Source: Protaetiibacter mangrovi (GTDB lineage Bacteria; Actinomycetota; Actinomycetes; Actinomycetales; Microbacteriaceae). Taken from it: a stretch of DNA of 64,000 nt. Below the pieces are notes generated by a model, which worked only from the letters and a program-made list of their open reading frames with translations, searched no databases and was not told the DNA's origin. This document shows, one piece after another, positions 43,141 through 51,795 of this stretch. The position numbers and the translations under genes were made by a program. Positions within the stretch are counted from its first letter, which is position 1; each line of letters starts with the position of its first letter. The stretch covers positions 62,001 through 126,000 of the forward strand of contig NZ_JANTHX010000003.1 in NCBI RefSeq assembly GCF_024752305.1, written 5' to 3'.

Positions 43141-44325
43141 GTGCCGCGTCGGACAGCTGGAGCCCGTTCGCGGATGGCCGGGGTGCTGTGGGGTGTCCTG
43201 GGTGCCGGTGCGGTCGCGGTCGGGACGATCGCGGTGCTCAGCGCGATCGTCGCGCGCACGGTCGTGATCCCTCCGTCGCGCCGCGACGACGACATCCGGA
43301 TCCTCGACCTCCAGCCCGACAGCGGGCGCATCGTGCTCTCGCCGACGCCCGATTCGCTGCTCCCGGGGGAGTACAGCTTCTGGTTCTCGGGCGACACGGG
43401 GCACGCGCGGGTCGGAGAGATCGTCTCCGTCGACCGGGTGGGGGTGACGCGCGAACTGCTCGAGGTCGACTTCGGCGATCTGCGGCGCGCCGTCCGCGGG
43501 CGCTTCAGCGGATGGTTCTGGCTGTCGCCCCGCGCGCTCGGGGTGCCGTACGAGAACGTGTCCGTGCAGACCCCGCTCGGTGCCGCTCCCGCGTGGTTCG
43601 TCCCCGCTGCGGAGGACACCGACCGCTGGGTGATCCAGGTGCACGGTCGCGCTGTCCGGCGACAGGAGACGTTGCGCGCCGTCGCGCCCTTCCGCGCGTC
43701 GGGGTTCCATTCGCTGCTGATCTCGTATCGCAACGACGGCGACGCCCCCCGCAGCGCCGACTACCGCTACGCCCTGGGCGACCGCGAATGGGTCGACGTG
43801 GACGCCGCGATGGCCTACGCGATCGCGCGCGGAGCTCGGGAGATCGTGCTCATGGGTTGGTCGATGGGCGGCGCGACCGTGCTGCAGGCGCTGACCCGTT
43901 CGCCGCGGGCGGCGCTCGTCACCGGTGTGGTGCTCGACTCCCCGGTGGTCGACTGGATCGCGACCCTCGAGTTCCAGGCGCGGATGCGCCGGCTGCCGCC
44001 CGTCGTCCGCTGGGGTGTGTACACGCTCATCCGCTCCCGGTGGGGGCGCGTCGTGACCGGGCTCGCGGAGCCTCTCGACCTGGAGCGCCTCGACTTCGTG
44101 ACCCGTGCCGCCGAGCTCGACCGGCCGATCCTGCTGCTGCACAGCGTCGACGACGGGTTCGTCCCGGCGAGCGCGTCGATCTCGCTCGCGACGGTGCGCC
44201 CCGACATCGTGACCTTCGAGGAGTTCACGATCGCACGGCACACGAAGCTGTGGAACTACGACCGCACCCGCTGGGAGGACGCCATCCGCAACTGGCTCGA
44301 TCAGCTCACGAGCCAGCGCGCGTAG
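43141..44325 (+). CDS. Membrane-anchored alpha/beta hydrolase
   Basis: The 394-residue product has one N-terminal membrane helix (about 13-36), a ~100-residue extracytoplasmic beta-like region, then an alpha/beta-hydrolase fold with nucleophile elbow GWSMGG, a late Asp in LLHSVDDGFVP and a His in IARHTKLWNYD. An outer location is likely. The substrate is unknown; it resembles the YpfH/FrsA-like or prolyl-oligopeptidase-type hydrolases. The GTG 43141 start follows GAGGGAGG. The 3' end overlaps the convergent reductase gene by 25 bases. Confidence 0.88.
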   Translation: MPRRTAGARSRMAGVLWGVLGAGAVAVGTIAVLSAIVARTVVIPPSRRDDDIRILDLQPDSGRIVLSPTPDSLLPGEYSFWFSGDTGHARVGEIVSVDRVGVTRELLEVDFGDLRRAVRGRFSGWFWLSPRALGVPYENVSVQTPLGAAPAWFVPAAEDTDRWVIQVHGRAVRRQETLRAVAPFRASGFHSLLISYRNDGDAPRSADYRYALGDREWVDVDAAMAYAIARGAREIVLMGWSMGGATVLQALTRSPRAALVTGVVLDSPVVDWIATLEFQARMRRLPPVVRWGVYTLIRSRWGRVVTGLAEPLDLERLDFVTRAAELDRPILLLHSVDDGFVPASASISLATVRPDIVTFEEFTIARHTKLWNYDRTRWEDAIRNWLDQLTSQRA

Positions 44326-45020
44326 AGACCGCCCGCGTCGTCGACCAGCAACCCGAGCAGCTCGAGCTCGACGGCGGGGTGCGCCGCGGCACCGAGCACC
44401 GGCAGGCCGCCCCCCGTCAGCCGGGGGCTCGTGGAGAGGCAGAGCTCTCCGACGAGGCCGTCGGCGAGCAGCGCGGCGGCGAGCGACGGCCCGCCCTCGC
44501 AGACGACCGACGGGGCCCCGAGCGTGGAGAGCGCGTCGAGCGCGTCCCGGAGTCCGATCCGGCCGTCGCCGTCGGCCGCCAGCGCCACGAACCGATGGGG
44601 GACCGGGAGCGTCGAGGCGGTGCGGGCGCGCGCGGCTTCCGGGCCGAGCACGATCAGCTTCTCCGGGTCGTCGACCTCCCCGGGTTGGGCGCCGGTGAAG
44701 TCCCCGGATGCGGTGAGCGCGGCGAGGCGCGCCGTGCGGGGCAGCAGGTACCCCTCCGCGCGCAGGCTGGCGGCGCCGACGAGGACGGCGTCGCTCTCGG
44801 CGCGGATCGCGCCCAGCACCGCGCGGTCGGCGCGGCTGGAGAGCGACTCCGAGGTGCCGTCGTCTCCTCGGGCGCTGCCGTCGACGCTCGCGATGAGGTT
44901 GACGCGCACGCCCGAGGCGTCGTCCGCCCGCCGGTACAGGGCACGGAGCCGGTCGCGGGCCCCGGCGTCGCCGACGGTGATCGGCGCGCCGGCCTCGGGA
45001 TGGACCGCGCGCAGGATCAC
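44301..45020 (-). CDS. RibD C-terminal-domain pyrimidine reductase (DHFR-like)
   Basis: The 239-residue product has the dihydrofolate-reductase-like fold of RibD C-terminal domains: RVNLIASVDGSARGDDGTSE, SDAVLVGAASLRAEGY and SVVCEGGPSLAAALLADGLV. Stand-alone members are annotated as pyrimidine reductases and may act in riboflavin synthesis or on another substrate. The start GTG overlaps the sufE stop by 4 bases (GTGA), making it the last gene of the sulfurtransferase-sufE unit. Confidence 0.88.
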   Translation of the reverse strand: MILRAVHPEAGAPITVGDAGARDRLRALYRRADDASGVRVNLIASVDGSARGDDGTSESLSSRADRAVLGAIRAESDAVLVGAASLRAEGYLLPRTARLAALTASGDFTGAQPGEVDDPEKLIVLGPEAARARTASTLPVPHRFVALAADGDGRIGLRDALDALSTLGAPSVVCEGGPSLAAALLADGLVGELCLSTSPRLTGGGLPVLGAAAHPAVELELLGLLVDDAGGLYARWLVS

Positions 45021-45454
45021 GCGGCGGTCTTCTCCCGCACCTGGCGCTGCGTCCGGCCGAGAAGACCCGACATGCCCCGGATCCGCAGCGGGCTGACCGC
45101 TTCGGTGAGCCCGATCGTGAGCGGATAGTCGGCGGGCACGGCGAGCACCTGCTCGACCGTCAAGCCGGCGAGCCCCTGAACGAGGATCGACGCGAAACCG
45201 CGGGTGGTCGGCGCCTCGCGCGGGGCCGTGGCGTGCAGGTGCACGATCCGGTCGTCGTCGACCTCGACGAAGATGTAGACGGGGGACTGGCACTCCTCCA
45301 CGCGCTCCAGCAGATCGGGGTGATCCGCGTAGCGCTCCGGCAGCTCCGGCAGCTCGCGTGAGAACTCCAGCAGCAGTTGGAGGCGATCCTGCTGGTCGAG
45401 GGCGAGGAAGTCGTCGCGGATCTCGGCGAGCTTCTCGGGCAGTCCGACGCTCAC
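45017..45454 (-). CDS. sufE: SufE-like sulfur acceptor protein
   Basis: Accepts persulfide sulfur for iron-sulfur cluster assembly. The 145-residue product has the catalytic Cys55 in RVEECQSPVYIFV and the family's RGFASILVQGLAGLTVEQVL segment. GTG start 45454. The gene just upstream encodes a two-domain rhodanese, a plausible sulfur donor; no SufS desulfurase gene is in the window. Confidence 0.94.
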   Translation of the reverse strand: MSVGLPEKLAEIRDDFLALDQQDRLQLLLEFSRELPELPERYADHPDLLERVEECQSPVYIFVEVDDDRIVHLHATAPREAPTTRGFASILVQGLAGLTVEQVLAVPADYPLTIGLTEAVSPLRIRGMSGLLGRTQRQVREKTAA

Positions 45455-45481
45455 GCGGTCACCTGCGCCATGATCCGTCGC

Positions 45482-46381
45482 TCAGCGCGCGGGGACCGGT
45501 CCGGGCTCGGCTCCCTTGACGATCGGGACGCGCACGGCGCTGCCCCACTCGGTCCAGGACCCGTCATAGTTGCGCACTCCCTCGAAGCCGAGAAGATGGG
45601 TGAGCACGAACCAGGTGTGGCTCGAGCGCTCGCCGATCCGGCAGTAGGCGATCACGCTATCACCGTCCGCGAGGCCCGCGCCGTCGCGGTAGATGGCGTC
45701 GAGTTCGTCCTTCGGCTTGAAGGATCCGTCCTCCGCGACGGCCTTCGCCCAGGGCACGTTCTGCGCGCTCGGGATGTGGCCGGCCCGCAGGGTGCCCTCC
45801 TCGGGATAGGCGGGTGCGGTCGTGCGGTCGCCCACGTACTCCTCGGGCGAGCGGACGTCGATGAGGGGGTTGCCGAGGTGTGCGAGCACGTCGTCCTTGA
45901 ACGCGCGCACGGCGGTGTCGTCGCGCTCGACCACGGGGTAGCTTACCGCTTGGCGCGCGGCGATCTCGGCCGTGTAGGGACGCCCCTCGGCCTCCCACTT
46001 GGCGCGTCCGCCGTCGAGCAGGCGCACGTCCTCGTGACCGAAGAGGGTGAACACCCAGAGCGCGTAGGCCGCCCACCAGTTGTTCTTGTCGCCGTAGATG
46101 ACGACGGTGTCGTCGCGCGAGATGCCCTTGCCTCCGAGCAGGCGGGCGAAGCCCGCGCCGTCGAGGTAGTCGCGCAGCACGGGGTCGTTGAGGTCGGTGT
46201 GCCAGTCGATCTTGACCGCACCCTCGATGTGGCCGGTCTCGTACAGCAGCACGTCCTCGTCGGACTCGACGACCACGAGCCCGGGCTCGCCCAGGTGCGC
46301 GGCGAGCCACTCGGTGCCGACGAGCCGTTCGGGGTGGGCGAATGCGGCGAAGGCGGGATTCGGGTCGGTCGCGACGGCCAT
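45482..46381 (-). CDS. Thiosulfate/3-mercaptopyruvate sulfurtransferase (two rhodanese domains)
   Basis: The 299-residue product has an N-terminal inactive rhodanese domain ([17 protein letters not shown]) and a C-terminal catalytic domain with Cys247 in [14 protein letters not shown]. The CRIGER loop fits thiosulfate sulfurtransferases (CysA/SseA group in actinobacteria). ATG 46381 is preceded by GGAGAGAACC. First gene of the operon with sufE and the reductase; the coupling suggests sulfur transfer to SufE. Confidence 0.94.
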   Translation of the reverse strand: MAVATDPNPAFAAFAHPERLVGTEWLAAHLGEPGLVVVESDEDVLLYETGHIEGAVKIDWHTDLNDPVLRDYLDGAGFARLLGGKGISRDDTVVIYGDKNNWWAAYALWVFTLFGHEDVRLLDGGRAKWEAEGRPYTAEIAARQAVSYPVVERDDTAVRAFKDDVLAHLGNPLIDVRSPEEYVGDRTTAPAYPEEGTLRAGHIPSAQNVPWAKAVAEDGSFKPKDELDAIYRDGAGLADGDSVIAYCRIGERSSHTWFVLTHLLGFEGVRNYDGSWTEWGSAVRVPIVKGAEPGPVPAR

Positions 46382-46532
46382 GGTGGTTCTCTCCTCGTGG
46401 GTAAACTTTCCACGTCCAGGGTAGGCATCCGCCTCCGGGACGCGCTGGGACTCCGTAAGAGTTCGACACAGTCCCGCACCCCGACCCCTACCGCTCTCGC
46501 CGACCGCACGGTCGTGGCGACGAAGGATCCGC

Positions 46533-47549
46533 ATGCCGCAGCACATCGTCGCGTCGCTCCTCGACCGCGCACCCGAGATGTCGGGGGCCGAGATGGCGTC
46601 GTCGCTCGTCCCTCCGCGCCAGTTCGCCACGGCGAGCCTCGAGGGCTACCGGCCCGACCCCGACTTCCCGTCGCAGGCGGAGGCGGTCGCGAAGGTGCGG
46701 GCGTTCGCCGACGTCCTCCGGGGCGGAGGCGGAGGGGGCGGCCGGGGCCTGTTCGGCAGGCGACGGGCACCGGAGGCCAAGCCCGGGATCTACCTGGACG
46801 GCGGATTCGGCGTCGGCAAGACGCACCTGCTGGCCGCGCTCTGGCATCTCGCCCCCGGCCGGAAGTACTTCGGCACGTTCATCGAGTACACGGCGCTCGT
46901 CGGCGCCCTCGGCTACGCGAACGCGGTCGAGCTGCTGCGCGGCGCCTCGCTCGTGGCCATCGACGAGTTCGAGCTCGACGATCCGGGCGACACGATGATG
47001 ATGACCCGTCTGCTCGCCGAGCTCGCCGGGGGCGGCACCCGGATCGCCGCGACGTCGAACACGCCCCCGAACGCACTCGGCGAGGGCAGGTTCGCCGCCG
47101 TCGACTTCCTGCGCGAGATCCAGGCCCTCGCCGACCGCTTCGACATCGTGCGCATCGACGGCCTCGACTACCGGCGCCGCGAGGTCGAGGGTCACGCCGC
47201 CGCGGTCGGAGCCGACGAGCTCGAGAGCGCGCTGGCCGCGCAGCCGGGCTCCGTCACGCTCGACGACTTCGACGCGCTGCTCGGCCATCTCGGGCGGGTC
47301 CACCCCTCGCGCTACGTGCGCATGGTCGAGGGGCTGACGGCGGTGGGGCTGCGCGGCGTGCACACCCTCGTCGACCAGGCGGATGCGCTGAGATTCGTCG
47401 CGTTCGTCGATCGGCTCTACGACGAGCAGGTCCGGGTCGTGGCCACGGGGACGCGTCTCGACGAGGTCTTCGGCGACGAGATGATGTCGGGCGGCTACCG
47501 GAAGAAGTACCTGCGCGCGATCTCGCGGCTCATCGCCCTCACGAGCTGA
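46533..47549 (+). CDS. zapE: Cell-division protein ZapE / AFG1-like ATPase
   Basis: The 338-residue AAA-type ATPase has Walker [15 protein letters not shown] and Walker [15 protein letters not shown], and the family's ending [16 protein letters not shown]. In proteobacteria ZapE acts at the Z-ring; the role in actinobacteria is inferred from the family. ATG 46533. Ends inside the convergent nhaA gene (11-base overlap). Confidence 0.92.
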   Translation: MPQHIVASLLDRAPEMSGAEMASSLVPPRQFATASLEGYRPDPDFPSQAEAVAKVRAFADVLRGGGGGGGRGLFGRRRAPEAKPGIYLDGGFGVGKTHLLAALWHLAPGRKYFGTFIEYTALVGALGYANAVELLRGASLVAIDEFELDDPGDTMMMTRLLAELAGGGTRIAATSNTPPNALGEGRFAAVDFLREIQALADRFDIVRIDGLDYRRREVEGHAAAVGADELESALAAQPGSVTLDDFDALLGHLGRVHPSRYVRMVEGLTAVGLRGVHTLVDQADALRFVAFVDRLYDEQVRVVATGTRLDEVFGDEMMSGGYRKKYLRAISRLIALTS

Positions 47550-48681
47550 CGCGCATCCGGCGGGCGACCACCGCGGTGGTGACCCCTCCGACGAGGATCG
47601 CGACGAGCGAACCCGCGAGCACGGCGAGGGTCGCCGACGCGACGAGGGTCGTCTCGCCGCGGAAGGCGAGCTCGGCCATCAGCAGCGAGATCGTGAACCC
47701 GACTCCGCCGAGCGTCGCGACGACGAGCACCTCGGGCAGTCTGAGCGCCACTGCGCGTTCGCTGGCCGGCATCATGCGCCGGGAGATGAGCGCACCGGCG
47801 GTGATGCCGAGGAGCTTGCCCACGGGAAGCGCGATGAGCACCCCCCAGAAGACCCCTCCGAGTCCGCCCTCGCGCACCTCGGGGATCGCGACCATCGAGG
47901 CGCTCAGGGCGAACAGCGGAAGGACGACGCCGTTGACCCAGGGTTCGAGGGTGTGCCGGGTGCGGTGGGCGGGTCCCGGCGAGAACACCAGGCCGAGGGC
48001 GACGCCGGCGATGGTCGCGTGGATCCCGGAGCTGAGCACGAGCGCCCACACGGCCACGCCGATGGCCACGAGCAGCACCACCCGCACGGCGGGAGCGAGG
48101 CTCCGGCGCGCGCTCACCCATCCGAAGGCGGCGATGAGCGGTACGGCGACCAGCAGCGGCACGGGCTGGAGGTCGCGAGTGAAGAAGGCCGCGATGATCG
48201 CGATGGCGATGAGGTCGTCGAGCACGGCGAGGGCGAGCAGGAACGCGCGCACCCGGCGGGGCAGGCCGCGACCGAGCAGCGCGAGCACCCCGAGCGCGAA
48301 GGCGATGTCGGTGGCCGTCGGGATGGGCCAGCCGACGTTCCCCGCCGGCTCGTGCACGATCGCCAAATAGAGAAGTGCCGGGGCGATGACACCGCCGGTG
48401 GCGGCGACGGCCGGGGCCAGCGCCTTGCGGGGGGTGTCGAGCTCTCCGTGGGTGAGCTCGTGCCGCAGCTCGATCGCCGCCACCAGGAAGAACAGGGCGA
48501 GCAGACCGTCGGCGATCCAGTGTCCGATCGAGAGGTCGAGCACCGTGATCCCCGTGTGGGGATGCTCGTCGCGGATGCCGATGACCGCCGGACCGATGGG
48601 GGAGTTGGCGACGGCGAGCCCGATGACCGCGGCCGCGGCGAGCACGACCGCGGCGACGCGCTCGGAGCGGAAGAAATGCAT
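47539..48681 (-). CDS. nhaA: Na+/H+ antiporter NhaA
   Basis: An integral membrane exchanger that expels sodium in exchange for protons. The 380-residue product has about 12 helices, the signature IPTATDIAFALGVLALLG and the ion-binding Asp pair in LAVLDDLIAIAII. The ATG at 48681 gives a usual MHFFRSE start; an in-frame GTG 9 bases upstream is possible. Divergent from amt, with a 228-base region between that carries the GlnR-type box. Confidence 0.95.
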   Translation of the reverse strand: MHFFRSERVAAVVLAAAAVIGLAVANSPIGPAVIGIRDEHPHTGITVLDLSIGHWIADGLLALFFLVAAIELRHELTHGELDTPRKALAPAVAATGGVIAPALLYLAIVHEPAGNVGWPIPTATDIAFALGVLALLGRGLPRRVRAFLLALAVLDDLIAIAIIAAFFTRDLQPVPLLVAVPLIAAFGWVSARRSLAPAVRVVLLVAIGVAVWALVLSSGIHATIAGVALGLVFSPGPAHRTRHTLEPWVNGVVLPLFALSASMVAIPEVREGGLGGVFWGVLIALPVGKLLGITAGALISRRMMPASERAVALRLPEVLVVATLGGVGFTISLLMAELAFRGETTLVASATLAVLAGSLVAILVGGVTTAVVARRMRVSS

Positions 48682-48769
48682 GGCACCCACTCTTTCATGC
48701 GCGATCCCGGGGAATTCGAAGGAAAGCTGCAGCGCCGGGAAACATGATGTTTACATTCCCGAGATCGGT

Positions 48770-48807
48770 GTAACGCCCGCGAAACAGCACGACAGCCCCC
48801 CCGAAAC
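48770..48807 (+). promoter_or_regulatory. GlnR-type nitrogen-control box upstream of amt
   Basis: GTAAC, six bases, GAAAC, six bases, ACAGC, six bases, GAAAC: the same 38-base layout as the glnA box, with one weak element (ACAGC). A further TTTAC-n6-GAGAT pair lies just upstream (48750-48765). It starts 140 bases before the amt ATG. Confidence 0.7.
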
Positions 48808-48909
48808 GTCCCGTAGCCAGACTGTCGGCGTACCCGAGGAGCATCACGGCTCACCCTGCGAGGATCCGACGGTGCGTCCCATGCACATCTCAGAGAGGTA
48901 AGAAAACCT

Positions 48910-50115
48910 ATGGATACCGGCGAACTCGCTTGGGCCATCACGGCCTCTGCGCTGGTTGTCTTCATGACTCCGGGCGTTGCCTTCTTCTATGGCGGTCTCG
49001 TCAAGGCGAAGAGCGTCGTCAGCATGATGATGATGAGCTTCGGCGCTCTTGGACTCATCAGCGTGCTGTGGATCCTCTACGGCTTCAACATGTCTGCTGT
49101 CGGCGGCGCGTGGGAGTTCGCGGGGAATCCGTTCTCGGACTTCGCACTCGGTGCGGCAGACAACGAGACCCTGGTCGGTGCCCTGTTCGGCGCGACCTTC
49201 GCGATCATCACGGTCGCGCTCATCTCCGGTGCGATCGCGGATCGCGCCAAGTTCGGCTCGTGGATGATCTTCGCGGGCATCTGGGCGACGCTGGTGTACT
49301 TCCCGGTCGCCGCGTGGGTCTGGGGTGGAGGCTGGATCCTCAGCCTCGGTGACACCCTGGGTCTGGACTACACCGTCATCGACTACGCGGGTGGTACCGC
49401 GGTCCACATCAACGCGGGTGCTGCCGCGCTGGCGCTGGCGCTGGTGCTCGGCAAGCGCATCGGCTTCGCCAAGGGCATCCAGAAGCCGCACAACGTGCCG
49501 CTGGTGCTGCTCGGCGCGTCGATCCTGTGGTTCGGCTGGTTCGGCTTCAACGTGGGCGCCGAGTTCCTCAACGACCTCGCGGGTGCCGGCCTCATCGCGA
49601 TCAACACCCTCGGTGCCACGGCTGCGGCCATCCTCGGCTGGCTCATCGTGGAGAAGATCAAGGACGGCAAGGCGACCTCGGTCGGCGCCGGTTCGGGCGC
49701 CGTCGCGGGTCTCGTCGCGATCACCCCGTCCTGTGCGAACCTCACGCCCGGCTGGGGTCTGCTGCTCGGTCTGATCGCCGGCGCCGTGTGCGCCATCGCG
49801 ATCGAGCTGAAGTTCAAGCTCGGCTTCGACGACTCGCTCGACGTGGTGGGCATCCACATGGTCGGCGGTCTCATCGGAACCCTGTACCTGGGCTTCTTCG
49901 CCACCGGCACCGGCCTCTTCGTGGGTGGTGACGGCATGCAGCTGCTCATGCAGGCGGTCGCCGCCTTCGGCGTGCTGATCTACTCCTTCGTGGTCGCGTG
50001 GATCATCGGCTTCGCCATCCAGAAGACAATCGGCTTCCGCATCAAGAACGAGGACGAGCTCGCCGGTGTCGACACCGTCGTGCACGGCGAAGAGGGTTAC
50101 GCCCTGGCCGACTGA
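48910..50115 (+). CDS. amt: Ammonium transporter
   Basis: A trimeric membrane channel for ammonium uptake. The 401-residue product has 11 predicted helices, begins outside with MDTGELAWAITASALVVFM, and keeps both pore histidines, in GGTAVHINAGAAAL and VVGIHMVGGLIGTL. It ends with the FAIQKTIGFRIKNEDELAGVD cytoplasmic tail, the usual site for PII protein contact. No glnK or glnD follows it, unlike many actinobacteria. A GlnR-type box and a downstream terminator frame it. Confidence 0.97.
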   Translation: MDTGELAWAITASALVVFMTPGVAFFYGGLVKAKSVVSMMMMSFGALGLISVLWILYGFNMSAVGGAWEFAGNPFSDFALGAADNETLVGALFGATFAIITVALISGAIADRAKFGSWMIFAGIWATLVYFPVAAWVWGGGWILSLGDTLGLDYTVIDYAGGTAVHINAGAAALALALVLGKRIGFAKGIQKPHNVPLVLLGASILWFGWFGFNVGAEFLNDLAGAGLIAINTLGATAAAILGWLIVEKIKDGKATSVGAGSGAVAGLVAITPSCANLTPGWGLLLGLIAGAVCAIAIELKFKLGFDDSLDVVGIHMVGGLIGTLYLGFFATGTGLFVGGDGMQLLMQAVAAFGVLIYSFVVAWIIGFAIQKTIGFRIKNEDELAGVDTVVHGEEGYALAD

Positions 50116-50140
50116 TCCAGTCGACCGACCAACCCGGCGC

Positions 50141-50170
50141 GGGGCGCCGTCTCTCCGGAGGCGGCGCCCC
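50141..50170 (+). terminator. Hairpin terminator after amt
   Basis: GGGGCGCCG and CGGCGCCCC form a perfect 9-bp stem (the loop itself can pair as CTCC/GGAG), 25 bases after the amt stop. Confidence 0.75.
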
Positions 50171-50217
50171 GTATCGTTGTCTGCGCCCGGCGCGGTCCGT
50201 GCGCGCTCGGAGGTGCG

Positions 50218-51216
50218 ATGCCCGAACTCCTGCTCGTCTCGGCGTTCTGCAGCGCGCTGATGACCGCCGCGCTCGTGCGCATGATGCGACCGCCCCGCAG
50301 GAGCGAGGTCGTGATCCGCGCCCTTCTCGCGACCTCGGGGGCCGCATCCGTGGCCGTGTTCGCCGGGCTGGCGACGGCAGCCGAGACGGCGCCCTTCCTG
50401 CTCGCGTCGGCCTTCGCGGTCGCGCCGATCGCGGTGCTGCTCTCGGGCGCCGCGGAGGAGACGGCCCCCGGCCGGAGCAGTGTCGCGTGGTCCCTCGTGC
50501 TCGTGTGGGCGCTCGTGGTGTTCCCGGTGTGCGCCGTCGTCCCGCCGCTGTTCTTCGAGATGTGCGGAGTGAGCGAGTGCCGGGTCGAGGACTTCGGGGG
50601 TGGGCTCGCATTGCTGGTGTCGTCCGCGTCGTCGGTGCTGATCGCGTGGCGGGCCCCGAGCGCGGTCGCGCGCGAGGGTTGGGTCCGCTTCGCGGTCCCC
50701 GTGGTGGGCGTGTGGTTCGCGGGGGCGCTGTGGTTGACGGCGCTCGAGGGTGTCGTGGACGAGTACACCCCGCGCATCCTGCTGGCCGCCGTGGTGGCAC
50801 CGGTCGGCGGTGCCGTGGCGTGGGTGCTCGTCGATCTGCTGCGCCAGGCGCCGAGGCACCCGCTGCGTTCGGCCGCGGACGGACTGCTGGCGGGGCTCGT
50901 GGCGATCGTCCCGGGCGCGGCGGGGATCTCGTTCCCCTGGTCGCTCGCGGTGGGAGCCCTGGCCGGTGCGGCGGCAGCTCTCGTCTACGGATCGAAGCGG
51001 CTGGCGTCCGGTGGACGAGCGGGGCACTGGGCGCTGGTGGTGCTGACCTCCACCGCCATCGGATACCTCGCTCCGGCCGTGTCGGGCGACACCATCGGGT
51101 TGGTGTTCTCCGGCCGGATCAGCGCTCTGCTGCCGCCCGTCGCCGCGTTCCTCGCGGTCGCGGCGCTCGGGGTCGTGACGAGCGCTCCGAGCTGGCTGCT
51201 CGCGCGCCGACGGTGA
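50218..51216 (+). CDS. Degenerate ammonium-transporter-like membrane protein
   Basis: A 332-residue protein with about 10 membrane segments. It looks like a diverged Amt. AADGLLAGLVAIVPGAAG followed by FPWSLAVGALAGAAAALVY matches Amt's GSGAVAGLVAITPSCANLTP and WGLLLGLIAGAVCAIAI in order and spacing. EDFGGGLALLVSSASSVL matches DYAGGTAVHINAGAAAL, and the C-terminal GLVFSG...LLPPVAAF matches GLFVGG...LLMQAVAAF. The first pore His is Leu and the second aligns with Ser, and the cytoplasmic tail is missing, so it is unlikely to conduct ammonium. It may be a partner or regulator of the Amt encoded just upstream. ATG 50218, though the amt terminator lies between. Confidence 0.72.
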   Translation: MPELLLVSAFCSALMTAALVRMMRPPRRSEVVIRALLATSGAASVAVFAGLATAAETAPFLLASAFAVAPIAVLLSGAAEETAPGRSSVAWSLVLVWALVVFPVCAVVPPLFFEMCGVSECRVEDFGGGLALLVSSASSVLIAWRAPSAVAREGWVRFAVPVVGVWFAGALWLTALEGVVDEYTPRILLAAVVAPVGGAVAWVLVDLLRQAPRHPLRSAADGLLAGLVAIVPGAAGISFPWSLAVGALAGAAAALVYGSKRLASGGRAGHWALVVLTSTAIGYLAPAVSGDTIGLVFSGRISALLPPVAAFLAVAALGVVTSAPSWLLARRR

Positions 51217-51225
51217 GATCTTCGG

Positions 51226-51298
51226 TGGGCGATACCAGACTCGAACTGATGACCTCTTCCGTGTGAAGGAAGCGCGCTACCAACTGCGCCAATCGCCC
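51226..51298 (-). tRNA. tRNA-Val (anticodon CAC)
   Basis: Folds as a normal cloverleaf: acceptor GGGCGAT pairs with ATCGCCC, anticodon stem CTTCC/GGAAG with loop TTCACAC, and T-loop GTTCGAGTC. The discriminator is A; CCA is not encoded. Confidence 0.93.
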
Positions 51299-51434
51299 GC
51301 GACGACCATCCTGCCATATCCGAGAGGGCTCGTCGGCACACCCGGGAGGCCGTCGTCGCAAACGGGTGCGTCGGTTTTGACCTCGCGCGCGGATCGGCTA
51401 CAGTCGAACACGCACGCCGGAGACGGCGGGCGAT

Positions 51435-51507
51435 GCGGATGTAGCGCAGTTGGTAGCGCATCACCTTGCCAAGGTGAGGGTCGCGAGTTCGAGTCTCGTC
51501 ATCCGCT
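51435..51507 (+). tRNA. tRNA-Gly (anticodon GCC)
   Basis: Acceptor GCGGATG pairs with CATCCGC; the anticodon loop TTGCCAA reads GCC; T-loop GTTCGAGTC. Discriminator T, no encoded CCA. Confidence 0.94.
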
Positions 51508-51558
51508 CGAGTAGGAGTCTCACGGTCCACCGGGCAACGGTCCACGGACCGCACACCT

Positions 51559-51629
51559 GGTGGCGTGGCCGAGAGGCGAGGCAGCGGCCTGCAAAGCCGT
51601 ATACACGGGTTCGAATCCCGTCGCCACCT
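51559..51629 (+). tRNA. tRNA-Cys (anticodon GCA)
   Basis: Acceptor GGTGGCG pairs with CGCCACC; anticodon loop CTGCAAA reads GCA; T-stem CGGGTTCGAATCCCG. Discriminator T. Confidence 0.94.
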
Positions 51630-51662
51630 CACTCACCGAGTCGGATGCCCCGCATCCGGAGC

Positions 51663-51734
51663 GGGCGATTGGCGCAGCGGTAGCGCGCTTCCCTGACACG
51701 GAAGAGGTCACTGGTTCGATCCCAGTATCGCCCA
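51663..51734 (+). tRNA. tRNA-Val (anticodon GAC)
   Basis: Acceptor GGGCGAT pairs with ATCGCCC; anticodon stem CTTCC/GGAAG with loop CTGACAC; T-stem CTGG/CCAG. It is a close paralogue of the divergent tRNA-Val (CAC). Confidence 0.94.
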
Positions 51735-51742
51735 CCCCCTCG

Positions 51743-51767
51743 AAACCCCCGGTTCGACCGGGGGTTT
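51743..51767 (+). terminator. Strong terminator of the Gly-Cys-Val tRNA group
   Basis: AAACCCCCGGT-TCG-ACCGGGGGTTT: perfect 11-bp stem with a T-run, 8 bases after the last tRNA. Confidence 0.9.
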
Positions 51768-51795
51768 TCCTGTTTCGCTGCAGAAGGAGGGGTTC

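Noticed and set aside
46382-46532. Small inverted repeat GTGGGTAAACTTTCCAC before the sulfurtransferase gene as an operator
   Set aside because: Only 4-5 bases pair on each side; too weak to support.
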